A stretch of DNA of 64,000 nucleotides from Chryseobacterium sp. JAH (GTDB taxonomy: Bacteria; Bacteroidota; Bacteroidia; Flavobacteriales; Weeksellaceae): NCBI RefSeq assembly GCF_001507335.1, contig NZ_LMAH01000003.1:558001-622000 (forward strand), written 5' to 3'. Shown one piece after another: positions 53,644-62,058 of the stretch (its first letter is position 1; each line of letters starts with the position of its first letter). The translations under genes and the position numbers were made by a program. The notes under the pieces were generated by a model that saw nothing but the letters and a program-made list of their open reading frames with translations, did not search any database and was not told the DNA's origin.

Positions 53644-55761
53644 ATGAGAAGGGAAATTCAGAATAAAAATCCCCAATTTACCATATCAGAAAAACATTTG
53701 GAAGTCTATCAGTTTGAGAAAGACGGTCTTGAATTGAAATCAAAATACACTTCTGAGGATATTAAAGATCAGTCAATCAGTGATTCTTCACCGGGAATTG
53801 CTCCTTTTTTACGGGGCCCTTACTCCACAATGTATGTTCAGAAACCGTGGACGGTGCGTCAGTATGCAGGTTTTTCTACTGCTGAAGAATCCAATGCGTT
53901 TTATCGAAGAAATCTGGCAGCCGGGCAAAAAGGACTTTCTGTAGCTTTTGATTTGGCGACGCACAGAGGATATGATTCTGACCACGCAAGAGTAGTCGGC
54001 GACGTTGGGAAAGCTGGTGTTGCGATTGATTCTGTTGAGGATATGAAGATTCTATTTAATGAAATTCCATTGGATGAAATCTCAGTTTCGATGACGATGA
54101 ATGGTGCCGTTTTACCGATTCTTTCATTTTATATTGTTGCTGCAGAAGAACAGGGAGTATCTCAGGATAAGCTTTCAGGAACGATTCAGAATGATATTTT
54201 GAAAGAATTCATGGTGAGAAACACGTACATTTATCCTCCCACACCTTCCATGAAAATCATTGCTGATATTTTTGAATATACGTCTAAAAATATTCCGAAA
54301 TTCAATTCAATTTCCATCTCAGGTTATCATATGCAGGAAGCCGGTGCAACACCGGTTTTGGAAATGGCATACACTCTTGCCGACGGTTTAGAATACGTAA
54401 GAACGGGTATAAAGGCCGGAATGAACGTTGATGATTTCGCCCCAAGACTATCTTTTTTCTGGGCAATCGGAATGAATCATTTCATGGAAATTGCTAAGAT
54501 GCGTGCTGCAAGATATATCTGGGCAACACTCTTGAAACAGTTTAATCCTCAAAACGCAAAATCGTTAGCATTAAGAACACATTCGCAGACTTCAGGTTGG
54601 TCTTTAACTGAGCAGGAACCATTTAATAATATCACGAGAACAGCCATTGAAGCCCTGTCTTCAGCTCTGGGGGGAACGCAGTCTTTACATACGAATGCTT
54701 TAGATGAAGCGATCGCGCTTCCTACAGATTATTCAGCGAAAATTGCGAGAAATACTCAGATTATTCTTCAGCAGGAAAGCGGAATCTGCGATGTAGTAGA
54801 CCCAATGGGGGGAAGCAATTTAGTGGAAGCTTTAACTCAGCAGATGATTGAAGAAGCCATGAAATTCATCGATGAGGTAGAAAAAGAAGGTGGAATGACA
54901 AAAGCTATTGAAGCCGGGATTCCAAAAATGAGAATCGAGGAAGCTGCAGCAAAAAAGCAGGCAAAAATAGATAGTAGTGAGGAATTTATTATTGGCGTCA
55001 ATTCATTTAAATCGAGTTTAAAACAGACTCCGATTGATATTTTAGATATTGACAACACTGAAGTTCGCAGAAAACAAATTGAAAGACTTGAATCTATTAA
55101 ATTAAGCAGAAACGCTGAAGCGGTAGAAGAAGTTTTAAACCAAATCCGTGAATCTGCAAAAACCGGAAATGGTAATCTATTGGCATTATGCATCGAAGCC
55201 GCTCGCAGAAGAGTGACTTTGGGCGAAATGAGTGATGCCATGGAAGAAACGTTCGGTCGTTATAAAGCCAATATCAGAACAATACAAGGAGTTTACGCTA
55301 TGAACGCAGGTAAAAACGAATACTTTGGTCAGGCGCTTCAGCTTACCCAAAAATTTGAAGAGGAAGAAGGGCGTCGCCCGAGAATTATGGTGGCAAAAAT
55401 GGGTCAGGATGGTCATGACCGCGGTGCAAAAGTAGTTGCAACGGCTTTTGCCGACATGGGATTTGACGTCGATGTTGCGCCATTATTCCAAACACCGGAG
55501 GAGGTTGCAAAACAGGCGGTGGAAAATGATATTCATATTTTGGGAGTATCTTCTTTGGCTGCAGGACACAAAACTTTGGTTCCGCAGGTTGTAGAGGAAT
55601 TAAAAAAATTGGGAGCAGAAGATATTACAATTGTCGTAGGTGGCGTAATTCCACAGCAGGATTATGAATATCTGTATGCGAATGGCGCTGATTTTATTTT
55701 CGGACCGGGGACAAATCTGCCGAAGTGTGCAGTGGATATTCTGAACAGGTTTCTACATTAA
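53644..55761 (+). CDS. Methylmalonyl-CoA mutase, large (catalytic) subunit
   Basis: A 705-residue B12-dependent mutase interconverting methylmalonyl-CoA and succinyl-CoA. N-terminal TIM barrel has [18 protein letters not shown] and [14 protein letters not shown]; the C-terminal B12-binding domain has the lower-ligand motif DGHDRG ([23 protein letters not shown]). No small-subunit gene is adjacent in this window, unlike the two-subunit operons of many bacteria. The MeaB-type GTPase that protects or reloads it is at 62538-63521. Confidence 0.95.
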   Translation: MRREIQNKNPQFTISEKHLEVYQFEKDGLELKSKYTSEDIKDQSISDSSPGIAPFLRGPYSTMYVQKPWTVRQYAGFSTAEESNAFYRRNLAAGQKGLSVAFDLATHRGYDSDHARVVGDVGKAGVAIDSVEDMKILFNEIPLDEISVSMTMNGAVLPILSFYIVAAEEQGVSQDKLSGTIQNDILKEFMVRNTYIYPPTPSMKIIADIFEYTSKNIPKFNSISISGYHMQEAGATPVLEMAYTLADGLEYVRTGIKAGMNVDDFAPRLSFFWAIGMNHFMEIAKMRAARYIWATLLKQFNPQNAKSLALRTHSQTSGWSLTEQEPFNNITRTAIEALSSALGGTQSLHTNALDEAIALPTDYSAKIARNTQIILQQESGICDVVDPMGGSNLVEALTQQMIEEAMKFIDEVEKEGGMTKAIEAGIPKMRIEEAAAKKQAKIDSSEEFIIGVNSFKSSLKQTPIDILDIDNTEVRRKQIERLESIKLSRNAEAVEEVLNQIRESAKTGNGNLLALCIEAARRRVTLGEMSDAMEETFGRYKANIRTIQGVYAMNAGKNEYFGQALQLTQKFEEEEGRRPRIMVAKMGQDGHDRGAKVVATAFADMGFDVDVAPLFQTPEEVAKQAVENDIHILGVSSLAAGHKTLVPQVVEELKKLGAEDITIVVGGVIPQQDYEYLYANGADFIFGPGTNLPKCAVDILNRFLH

Positions 55762-55829
55762 AATGTGATTAGAATCCAATAAATTGCACACCATTTGCAT
55801 TGATAGCCATAACCAAAAAATAAAATATT

Positions 55830-56330
55830 ATGGCTTATACAGTAGTTTCAGTATTTCCGGCAACTGTCAATACAGAGGAAATCACATCAGGATTAAAAAA
55901 TCAGGGCTTTAATGAAGCAGATATTATTGTTTCAAAATCTACAGTTGAAGACGAATCGGCAGTCGATAATTATAGAGACGATGAAAAAACAAAAAGTTTC
56001 TGGGACCATGTTTTCGCAAGTGATCATGAATTATTAGATGCGTACAGCAGAGAAAGTATTGGTAAAATAAACGTAGTGGTCTACACTTCTACCATTACTG
56101 AGGCACAGGATGCGAAAAAAATTCTTGATCAGTATGGTGCACTAAAAATTTATAACAAACCTTCATTTAAAGAAGAAAAGTCTGACACAGCAGGGCTTCC
56201 GGAAGATGTCTATAACGGGATTATTTCTAAAGCGAGACACAATTTGTACTTCTTAGATTCAGAAAGAACAGCTGATCAGAGTACACGCGGTATGAGCGAT
56301 ACGATGGATGATCTTGGTTCAAAAGATTAA
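55830..56330 (+). CDS. Stress-protein-like hypothetical protein
   Basis: A 166-residue soluble protein with an initial strand-turn pattern (TVVSVFPATVNTEEITSGLKNQGFNEADIIV) like the general stress protein 17M/YflT fold, then an acidic charged middle (SFWDHVFASDHELLDAYSRESIGKINVVVYT). I do not assign a family with certainty; such proteins are often general-stress induced. It stands 68 bases after the mutase gene and may be independently transcribed. Confidence 0.55.
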   Translation: MAYTVVSVFPATVNTEEITSGLKNQGFNEADIIVSKSTVEDESAVDNYRDDEKTKSFWDHVFASDHELLDAYSRESIGKINVVVYTSTITEAQDAKKILDQYGALKIYNKPSFKEEKSDTAGLPEDVYNGIISKARHNLYFLDSERTADQSTRGMSDTMDDLGSKD

Positions 56331-56404
56331 ACTAAATTCTACAACATACAATCTGAGTAAAGCAATTTATTCAGATTTTTTTTATCGAATTTATTAAAAA
56401 ATAT

Positions 56405-56433
56405 TTGTCAGAATAAAAATTATTCTATCTTTG
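56405..56433 (+). promoter_or_regulatory. Strong promoter of a small transcript
   Basis: TTG 56405-56407, 18 bases, TATCTTTG 56426-56433. One of the best promoter matches in the window, not followed by an ordinary gene. Confidence 0.75.
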
Positions 56434-56474
56434 CACCTGACAATCAAGTCAAACCAATAAAAAATAACGAAGCA

Positions 56475-56552
56475 ATGTTCAAATACAATCTATATACATT
56501 AGTAGGATTGCCTTTTGCAAAGGCGAGGCTTCGTGGTTTGGTACATTCTTAG
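56475..56552 (+). CDS. 25-codon ORF within the small transcript
   Basis: Starts one base after the ACGAAGC strand of the closing stem, so translation would be masked when the RNA is folded. Residues include NLYTLVGLPFAKARLRG with five Leu and no run of one amino acid. Followed by a terminator rather than a gene. A microprotein, leader peptide or chance ORF; I do not recognise it. Confidence 0.35.
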   Translation: MFKYNLYTLVGLPFAKARLRGLVHS

Positions 56553-56575
56553 AACAACAGTATAATGAAATATCA

Positions 56576-56605
56576 AAACCCGGAGTCGTAAGATTTCGGG
56601 TTTTT
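56576..56605 (+). terminator. Terminator of the small transcript
   Basis: AAACCCG / CGGGTTT with a 14-base loop and T tail. Confidence 0.75.
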
Positions 56606-56655
56606 ATTGCGCAATATTTCAAACTCAAAAAAGTTTCCCCGAAATCATTTTTTTA

Positions 56656-56760
56656 GGAGCTATTTCCCGCTTTCCGCTATATCTTTTTTCGCCAACGCTT
56701 TTTTCAAGCCAACGCAAAAAAAAGGATATCGCTGCAATCGGGGCTAGAGATTTCAGCTCC
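56656..56760. repeat. Palindromic intergenic repeat element
   Basis: GGAGCT (56656-56661) pairs with AGCTCC (56755-56760); inner parts TATTTCCCGC...CTATATCTTTTTT face AAAAAAAAGGATATC...CGGGGCTA imperfectly, with GCCAACGC repeated at 56691-56698 and 56708-56715 in the centre. The flank GGAGCTATTTCC ... GGGGCTAGAG resembles a repeat I recall scattered in flavobacterial intergenic regions, but I cannot verify it here. The minus-strand ORF through it is likely an accident. Confidence 0.45.
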
Positions 56761-56798
56761 AAATCAATATTTGTCATAAAAATAGTATGACAACAACA

Positions 56799-56820
56799 AT
56801 CAACTAAAAATTTAGTTGAT
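56799..56820. promoter_or_regulatory. Perfect dyad upstream of rtcB
   Basis: ATCAACTAAA, two bases AA, then TTTAGTTGAT: 10-bp perfect arms, ending 61 bases before the rtcB ATG. Candidate operator of the rtcB-prfH operon, or a hairpin that closes the intergenic element. Confidence 0.45.
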
Positions 56821-56881
56821 TTAAATATTTTGATGTGAGAAAGTGCTATCATCTTACATCTATTATCTAAAATCTAAAAAG

Positions 56882-58273
56882 ATGGGAAATTTAAAACTAA
56901 AAGGAAAAGATATATTAAAATTGGGCTATCCAAACAACCAGAGCGTCAATATCGCGTTGGAAGTGATGAAGAGAAATTTTGCAACCAAAAATATTCATTA
57001 TGTAAAATCTCTTCTCAAGGAAATCCAGCAGAATCCGGAGAACTTTGAGAAAGATTTAACTTTCGGACAGATCGCGGAGGCTTTGCTTACATCCAAGAAA
57101 ACCGAGAAAAGAATGCTCAACACCAACCGGGCGACTTTCCAGATTTTCGGAAATAATATTTCGGATGAAGCAAAAAACCAACTGTACACCGCATTGAAAC
57201 TGCCAATAGCAACGCAAGGCGCTTTGATGCCCGATGCACACAGCGGTTACGGACTTCCGATTGGTGGTGTTCTCGCCGTAGAAAATGCCGTGATTCCTTA
57301 CGGAGTCGGGATGGATATCGGCTGCAGAATGTCGCTAAGTATTTTGGATACGCCAATTTCATATCTCGACGGTGCAAGAGACAAATATGAAAAAGCACTT
57401 GTCGAACATACCAAATTCGGGATGTACGAAACGCACAAATCTCACGTCGACCACGAAATTTTCGACAGAGATACGTTCGGTTTAATTCCGATTTTGAGAA
57501 GATTAAAAGGAAAAGCCATCAAACAAATGGGAAGTTCCGGCGGTGGAAATCATTTTGTGGAATTCGGGGAAGTAGAGATTACGGAAGAAGACAAACAAAT
57601 CAATCTTCCAAAAGGAAAATATCTCGGAATTCTTTCTCACAGCGGTTCGCGTGGATTGGGAGCGGAAATCGCTCAGTATTATTCGAGAGTGGCGACCGAA
57701 CAATGTCCGTTACCAAAAGAAGCACAAAACTTTGCCTGGCTGGATTTGAACACGCATCTCGGATTAGAATATTGGACAGCAATGAATCTCGCAGGAGATT
57801 ATGCTTCAGCTTGTCACGACGACATTCACCGAAGATTGGTGAAAGCAGTCGGCGGAAGAGTGAAGGCCAAAATTGAAAACCATCACAATTTTGCATGGAA
57901 AGAAATCCACAACGGAAAAGAAGTGATCGTTCACAGAAAAGGGGCAACACCAGCAAACGAAAATGAGTTGGGAATGATTCCCGGTTCGATGACGGCAAAA
58001 GGCTTTATCGTTCGCGGAAAAGGAAATCCAGATTCACTCAACTCAGCTTCACACGGTGCGGGAAGAGCTTTTTCAAGAGGAGAATGCAGAAATCGTTTCA
58101 CCCAAAATGATATTAAAAAAGAATTGAAACTAAAAAATGTAATTTTAATGGGAGGAAATTCGGAAGAGGCACCGATGGCTTACAAAGACATCCATGAAGT
58201 GATGAATGCACAAAGTGAACTGGTGGATATTCTAGGAACTTTCCAACCACGAATAGTGAGAATGGACAAATAA
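56882..58273 (+). CDS. RtcB-family RNA ligase (RtcB2-like)
   Basis: A 463-residue RNA ligase joining 2',3'-cyclic phosphate or 3'-phosphate ends to 5'-OH ends with GTP and Mn2+. Metal/nucleotide motifs: MPDAHSGYGLPIGGVLA, GVGMDIGCRMS (Cys ligand), HHNFAWKE, HRKGATPA and the guanylylated His in SASHGAGRAFSR. The frame opens at 56843, but the conserved start is at 56882. It heads an operon with prfH, the hallmark of RtcB2-PrfH pairs, which repair ribosomes cleaved in the decoding centre. I infer this rather than tRNA or mRNA repair. Confidence 0.88.
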   Translation: MGNLKLKGKDILKLGYPNNQSVNIALEVMKRNFATKNIHYVKSLLKEIQQNPENFEKDLTFGQIAEALLTSKKTEKRMLNTNRATFQIFGNNISDEAKNQLYTALKLPIATQGALMPDAHSGYGLPIGGVLAVENAVIPYGVGMDIGCRMSLSILDTPISYLDGARDKYEKALVEHTKFGMYETHKSHVDHEIFDRDTFGLIPILRRLKGKAIKQMGSSGGGNHFVEFGEVEITEEDKQINLPKGKYLGILSHSGSRGLGAEIAQYYSRVATEQCPLPKEAQNFAWLDLNTHLGLEYWTAMNLAGDYASACHDDIHRRLVKAVGGRVKAKIENHHNFAWKEIHNGKEVIVHRKGATPANENELGMIPGSMTAKGFIVRGKGNPDSLNSASHGAGRAFSRGECRNRFTQNDIKKELKLKNVILMGGNSEEAPMAYKDIHEVMNAQSELVDILGTFQPRIVRMDK

Positions 58274-58340
58274 TGATTGACGTAAAAATCAAGATTTTAG
58301 TTCAACTGTACTCACTTGAAAAAATTAAAATTTAAACAAA

Positions 58341-58928
58341 ATGAAAAAAATATATAAACAAGAATATATCAACTATCACGAGAGCATCCTTGTAGTTTGT
58401 CCAGATTGCGGGGAAGATGCTGTAGTGAAAAATGAATCTGATTATCAACGTGCCACTTTGGAATGCAGACATTGTAATCTGAAGAGAGCCGGATTGGAAA
58501 CAATTGTTTTCAAGGTATTTGTGAAAATAAATTGTCCCGTTTGCGCTCATGCTATTCGTTTCGAACAGGGAAATTTGAAGGAGAAGCCAATAGGTGTAAC
58601 TGTAAAATGTGATGCATGCGAATCCTCTTTTCAAATGAAGCCGAGAACTGAAAAGTACTGTAATTGTGCTGTAAAAGAGGAAGGCTTGATTCATGATAAG
58701 GTTTTTGGCCATCCGTATTATTTTCAGCAGGATTTCAAAGGGAAATTGTTCTGGGCAAGAAACCGGGAACATCTTTTGGAAATGGAGAATTATGTTTCAT
58801 CAGATTTAAGAAGAAGATCGTCTTATGGAGCAAGAATGGTAGAAAAATTACCAACATTTATTAAAGAAGCTAAAAACAGAGAAGCGATCTTGAAAATTTT
58901 ACAAAAATGGAAAAACTCATACAAATAA
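58341..58928 (+). CDS. Two-zinc-ribbon protein in the rtcB-prfH operon
   Basis: A 195-residue protein with four CxxC knuckles: Cys20/23, Cys42/45, Cys65/68 and Cys90/93, plus a CNC at 107-109. They make two consecutive zinc ribbons (20-45 and 65-93), a fold that usually binds RNA, DNA or ribosomes. The C-terminal ~85 residues (FGHPYYFQQDFKGKLFWARNREHLLEMENYVSSDLRRR) are basic and helical. Not a recognised family. It begins 68 bases after rtcB and overlaps prfH by 22 bases, so translation is coupled to prfH. I infer an accessory role in recognising the damaged ribosome or RNA. Confidence 0.75.
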   Translation: MKKIYKQEYINYHESILVVCPDCGEDAVVKNESDYQRATLECRHCNLKRAGLETIVFKVFVKINCPVCAHAIRFEQGNLKEKPIGVTVKCDACESSFQMKPRTEKYCNCAVKEEGLIHDKVFGHPYYFQQDFKGKLFWARNREHLLEMENYVSSDLRRRSSYGARMVEKLPTFIKEAKNREAILKILQKWKNSYK

Positions 58929-59605
58929 CCTCAGGAAGAGGACCTTTAGAATGCCAATGGGTAGTTGCCAAAGTGCTGAAGGTCTTTCTTGAAGAAGCAA
59001 AACAAAATAAAATCGATTACGAAATCATCCACCGTGAAAATGGAGATGAAAACCTGACATTGAAATCTGTAACCATACTTTTAAAAGGAAAAGAAGTCAA
59101 TGAATTTCTGAAAAATTGGCTAGGAAGCATTCTTTGGATTGGAAAAAGCACGTTCAGAAAATTCCACAAAAGAAGCAACTGGTTTATTGGGATTTTTGAA
59201 CTGGAAGGTTTGGAGAAAATTGAATTTAATGAAAAAGAAATTCATTTTCAGACCACGAGAAGTCAGGGAAGTGGCGGACAAAACGTGAACAAAGTGGAAA
59301 CTGCCGTTCGTGCAACTTATCTGAAAACCGGACAAAGTGTTTTCGTGCAGGATTCCCGTTCGCAACTGGAAAACAAGAAAATTTCAATCATCAGATTAAA
59401 AGAAAAAGTGATGGAATTTCACATTCAGCAACTGGAAAAACAAATGCAGGAAACCTGGAACAATCATTTGAATGTTCAGAGGGGAAATCCTATCCGAATT
59501 TTTTCAGGAACCGATTTTAAAAAGAATCATCAGGAGAAATCTTTCAAAAAACAAAGACATCAACTGAAAAATGAATTAAAAAATTACAGAAATGACCTTA
59601 ACTAA
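58907..59605 (+). CDS. prfH: Peptide chain release factor H
   Basis: A 232-residue RF homologue. It has the catalytic GGQ (residues 123-125, [20 protein letters not shown]) but only a short N-terminal domain in place of the stop-codon recognition domain of RF1/RF2, the PrfH layout. Known PrfH proteins release peptides from ribosomes stalled by 16S rRNA damage so that the partner RtcB can reseal the rRNA. It overlaps the zinc-ribbon gene by 22 bases and the TPR gene by 14 bases. Confidence 0.9.
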   Translation: MEKLIQITSGRGPLECQWVVAKVLKVFLEEAKQNKIDYEIIHRENGDENLTLKSVTILLKGKEVNEFLKNWLGSILWIGKSTFRKFHKRSNWFIGIFELEGLEKIEFNEKEIHFQTTRSQGSGGQNVNKVETAVRATYLKTGQSVFVQDSRSQLENKKISIIRLKEKVMEFHIQQLEKQMQETWNNHLNVQRGNPIRIFSGTDFKKNHQEKSFKKQRHQLKNELKNYRNDLN

Positions 59606-60101
59606 AAGTAAATATTATTTCGAAGCGCTGGATAATTATCCATACAGCTTGCCGGAGTGTCTGGAAGCGTTGAATTATGCGCTTTCCTACGACCCTGAAG
59701 ATGCAGATTCGCTTTGTCTGATGGGAAGAATCTACAGCGAAATGCTCGATGATTATGAAAAAGCAAAACTCTATTTTGAGGAAGCGATGCAGTGTGACGT
59801 GACCAATCTGAATACGCCAAAATACTACATTAAATGTCTTTTGGACAACGAAGATTTTCAGGAAGCGGAAAAGCTGATTAACTATTCTTTAAAAATTAAA
59901 GGAATTGACAGATCAACATTATGGTTTTACAGAGCTTTGTTGTCTGAGATGAGAGGAAGTCTTCCTAATGCATTAAAATTTTTAACCGAAGCGGAGAAGT
60001 TTTGCTTCACGCCACAAAGTTTGGATTTTATGAAAAGCCGAAAGAAATTCATCAAATCTAAGATGCCGAAGAAATCTAAAAAGAAGAAGGAGACGAAATA
60101 A
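59592..60101 (+). CDS. TPR protein in the rtcB-prfH operon
   Basis: A 169-residue protein of tandem tetratricopeptide-like helices (ALNYALSYDPEDADSLCLMGRIYSEMLDDYEKAKLYFEEAM and later NYSLKIKGIDRSTLWFYRALLSEMRGSLPNALKFLTEAEKF), ending with a very basic tail (KKFIKSKMPKKSKKKKETK). Such a solenoid with a Lys-rich tail would suit an adaptor that touches RNA or ribosomes. It overlaps prfH by 14 bases and its stop codon lies in the operon terminator, so it belongs to the operon. Function unknown. Confidence 0.75.
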   Translation: MTLTKSKYYFEALDNYPYSLPECLEALNYALSYDPEDADSLCLMGRIYSEMLDDYEKAKLYFEEAMQCDVTNLNTPKYYIKCLLDNEDFQEAEKLINYSLKIKGIDRSTLWFYRALLSEMRGSLPNALKFLTEAEKFCFTPQSLDFMKSRKKFIKSKMPKKSKKKKETK

Positions 60102-60113
60102 GTCTCCTTTTTT
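60087..60113 (+). terminator. Terminator of the rtcB-prfH operon
   Basis: AAGGAGAC / GTCTCCTT with a 7-base loop holding the TPR gene's TAA, then T run. Confidence 0.85.
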
Positions 60114-60126
60114 GTAAATTTAATTT

Positions 60127-60729
60127 ATGAAAAAATATTTATTTTTGATTCTATTGCTATTGATTTCCTGTAAAAAGAAAGAGGTGGAGAAAGAAATAAT
60201 CCAAAAAGATGAAACTTTGGATTTAAGATATGAGGTTTTGAATCAATTAATAGACAGTGATAGTTTATCATACAATCAAAACGATTTTATTTATAGTAGT
60301 ACATTAAAAAGTGTTTATCTCTACGAAAATGAAACTGATGAGCCAAAGCCAATCGGAATAACTTTGAAATATAATTCAGTTTTTTTACAAAAGGACTCCG
60401 CTTATTATAGAAATCAAGAGAAAATGATTTTCAATTTTAGATTTGATAAAAGAAAGGTTAGGCAAAAACTGCAATACGCTACAGATGAAGAACTTCACAA
60501 ACTAAATGAAATTAAAAATAGTGATTTTTGGACTGAATTTGACAAAAAATATGGACACAAATGTATCCGCAGTTTTTCTGTACCTTTTTTTAATAAAGAT
60601 AAAACTATGTGTATTGTGCAAAATTCGGTTTCTTGTGGATATTTAAATGCAAATGGATATACTGCAATTTATAAAAAGATTAATGGAGACTGGAAGGAAA
60701 TAAAATCATTTGATCATTGGGTAAGTTAA
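60127..60729 (+). CDS. Hypothetical lipoprotein
   Basis: A 200-residue lipoprotein with signal peptide and lipobox LLISC right at residue 15, then a Lys-rich start (KKKEVEKEI). The mature part is mixed alpha/beta, with a short Cys pair later (KCIRSFSV ... CIVQNSVSCGYLN). No known domain; AT-rich and Asn/Lys-rich like other lineage-specific genes here. It precedes the epimerase by three bases, so the two likely share a transcript. Confidence 0.6.
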   Translation: MKKYLFLILLLLISCKKKEVEKEIIQKDETLDLRYEVLNQLIDSDSLSYNQNDFIYSSTLKSVYLYENETDEPKPIGITLKYNSVFLQKDSAYYRNQEKMIFNFRFDKRKVRQKLQYATDEELHKLNEIKNSDFWTEFDKKYGHKCIRSFSVPFFNKDKTMCIVQNSVSCGYLNANGYTAIYKKINGDWKEIKSFDHWVS

Positions 60730-60732
60730 GAT

Positions 60733-61725
60733 ATGAAGATAAATTTCACACTAAAACAACTACAATTGAAAGAAACATTCTCCATCGCTTATGGAAATTA
60801 CAATCATCGTGATGCATTGTTAATTGAATTATCTCATCAAGGCTACAAAGGTTATGGGGAGTGTGTGGCAATTGATTATTATCACATCAATCTTCAAAGT
60901 TTTGTTTTAAAATTAAAAGAAATCCAAGATCAGATTAAAGATCAGAAAATCATTCATCCTAAAGAATTTTTTACATTTTTATTGAGTTTAAATCTTCATC
61001 CATTTTTAGTTTCTGCTTTAGATTGTGCGTATTGGGATTTGTTTGGAAAACTGGAGAACAAAAGTTTTATAGAGCTCAATCAACTTCCTACAAAGAATTT
61101 GACTGAAAGCTCCATCACTATTTCCGTTGGAGAGATAGAGCAGCAGATTAAGAAAATTGAAAAAAGTAATTGGAATCAGTTCAAAGTAAAATGCAAGGGT
61201 TTAGATAAAAAGCATGTTGAGGAACTTTTAAAACTAAACAGAAACATTGCTTTAGATTCTAACGCGAGTTTTTCAGATGAAGATTGCGTTTGGCTTCAGG
61301 AAAATGCTAAGATTCAGGAATTTTCATACTTAGAACAGCCCCGTCCTATTGATTATTATAAAATATTAAAAAAAGAAAGCTTCGCCAACTGGATGGCAGA
61401 CGAAGATTGCCAAAATTTAGACTCGTTAGATAAACTGGTTCCTTATTATCAAAGCGTCAATATTAAACTGATGAAGTGTGGCGGATTGACTCCCGCTTTA
61501 GAAATGATCAAAAAAGCTAAAGAACTCAACTATAAAATTATGATTGGCTGTATGACAGAATCCAGCGTTGGAATCTCTGCAGGCTGCCTTCTTGCTGGGC
61601 TAGTAGATTATGCAGATTTAGATGGAGCAACGCTTATTTCCAATGATTACGCAAAAGGAAATTCTGTACAAAATGGAAAAATAATTCTATCCGGCAAACC
61701 GGGATTGGGAATTGAGCTAAAATAA
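60733..61725 (+). CDS. Dipeptide epimerase (enolase superfamily)
   Basis: A 330-residue muconate-lactonising subgroup enzyme, most like L-Ala-D/L-Glu epimerases acting on murein peptides. Catalytic residues are visible: the KxK in FKVKCKG, metal ligands Asp in ALDSNASF, Glu in LEQPRP and Asp in MADEDCQ, and the second Lys in NIKLMKCGG, with the DGA end near the C-terminus (LDGATLI). Its partner would be a D,L-peptidase or LdcA for peptidoglycan recycling; none is adjacent. Confidence 0.88.
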   Translation: MKINFTLKQLQLKETFSIAYGNYNHRDALLIELSHQGYKGYGECVAIDYYHINLQSFVLKLKEIQDQIKDQKIIHPKEFFTFLLSLNLHPFLVSALDCAYWDLFGKLENKSFIELNQLPTKNLTESSITISVGEIEQQIKKIEKSNWNQFKVKCKGLDKKHVEELLKLNRNIALDSNASFSDEDCVWLQENAKIQEFSYLEQPRPIDYYKILKKESFANWMADEDCQNLDSLDKLVPYYQSVNIKLMKCGGLTPALEMIKKAKELNYKIMIGCMTESSVGISAGCLLAGLVDYADLDGATLISNDYAKGNSVQNGKIILSGKPGLGIELK

Positions 61726-61756
61726 AAAATAGGCTTTCACGGAAAGCCTATTTTTT
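61724..61756. terminator. Bidirectional terminator between epimerase and cytochrome genes
   Basis: 15-bp perfect stem (AAAAAATAGGCTTTC and complement) with an ACG loop. The stop codon of the minus-strand cytochrome gene (61748-61750) lies in the stem. Confidence 0.9.
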
Positions 61757-62035
61757 ATTCACGGAAATCAAGTAGTCGTAGACCATTTGATGTTGATCAG
61801 TATTTAATTTGGCTTTAGGCGCCATTCTGCTTAATGTTTTAATCCATCCCTGATTATCGTGCTTTGCAGGATCTGGAAGCTTATGACATCTGTTGCATGA
61901 GTTTTCAAAAACTGTTTTTCCCTGAGCTAGCTGCTCAGAAGAAGTATACTTCGGGCCGGTTACGGCTGTACTTTTCGGTCCACATGAAACTAAAAATACT
62001 GAACCTAAAACAAAACTAAAAACTACCTTTTTCAT
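61748..62035 (-). CDS. Small cytochrome c lipoprotein, copy 1
   Basis: A 95-residue class I cytochrome c, lipid-anchored: lipobox VFLVSC, then one haem site CNRCH (CxxCH) in TVFENSCNRCHKLPDP and Met ligand candidate in LSRMAPKAKL. It is a one-electron carrier outside the cytoplasmic membrane. It is a close paralogue of the gene 23 bases upstream (62059-62355), sharing EQLAQGKT(I/V)FENSC(K/N)RCH and MAPKAKL...DQHQ(W/M)VYDY. Confidence 0.85.
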   Translation of the reverse strand: MKKVVFSFVLGSVFLVSCGPKSTAVTGPKYTSSEQLAQGKTVFENSCNRCHKLPDPAKHDNQGWIKTLSRMAPKAKLNTDQHQMVYDYLISVNKK

Positions 62036-62058
62036 AATACTGCTTTTTGGTGAAATGA

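Larger units (their letters stand above)
56440..56605 (+). ncRNA. Candidate small structured RNA or leader
   Basis: A ~165-base unit from a strong promoter to a terminator (stem AAACCCG 56576-56582 with CGGGTTT 56597-56603). Inside are a closing stem ACGAAGC 56467-56473 with GCTTCGT 56528-56534 and an apical hairpin GCCTTT 56510-56515 with AAAGGC 56519-56524. A 25-codon ORF also starts at 56475. It may be a regulatory RNA, a leader peptide unit or a microprotein message. Confidence 0.5.

Noticed and set aside
56625..56852. 75-residue minus-strand ORF upstream of rtcB
   Set aside because: It runs through the palindromic repeat; composition is explained by the repeat.
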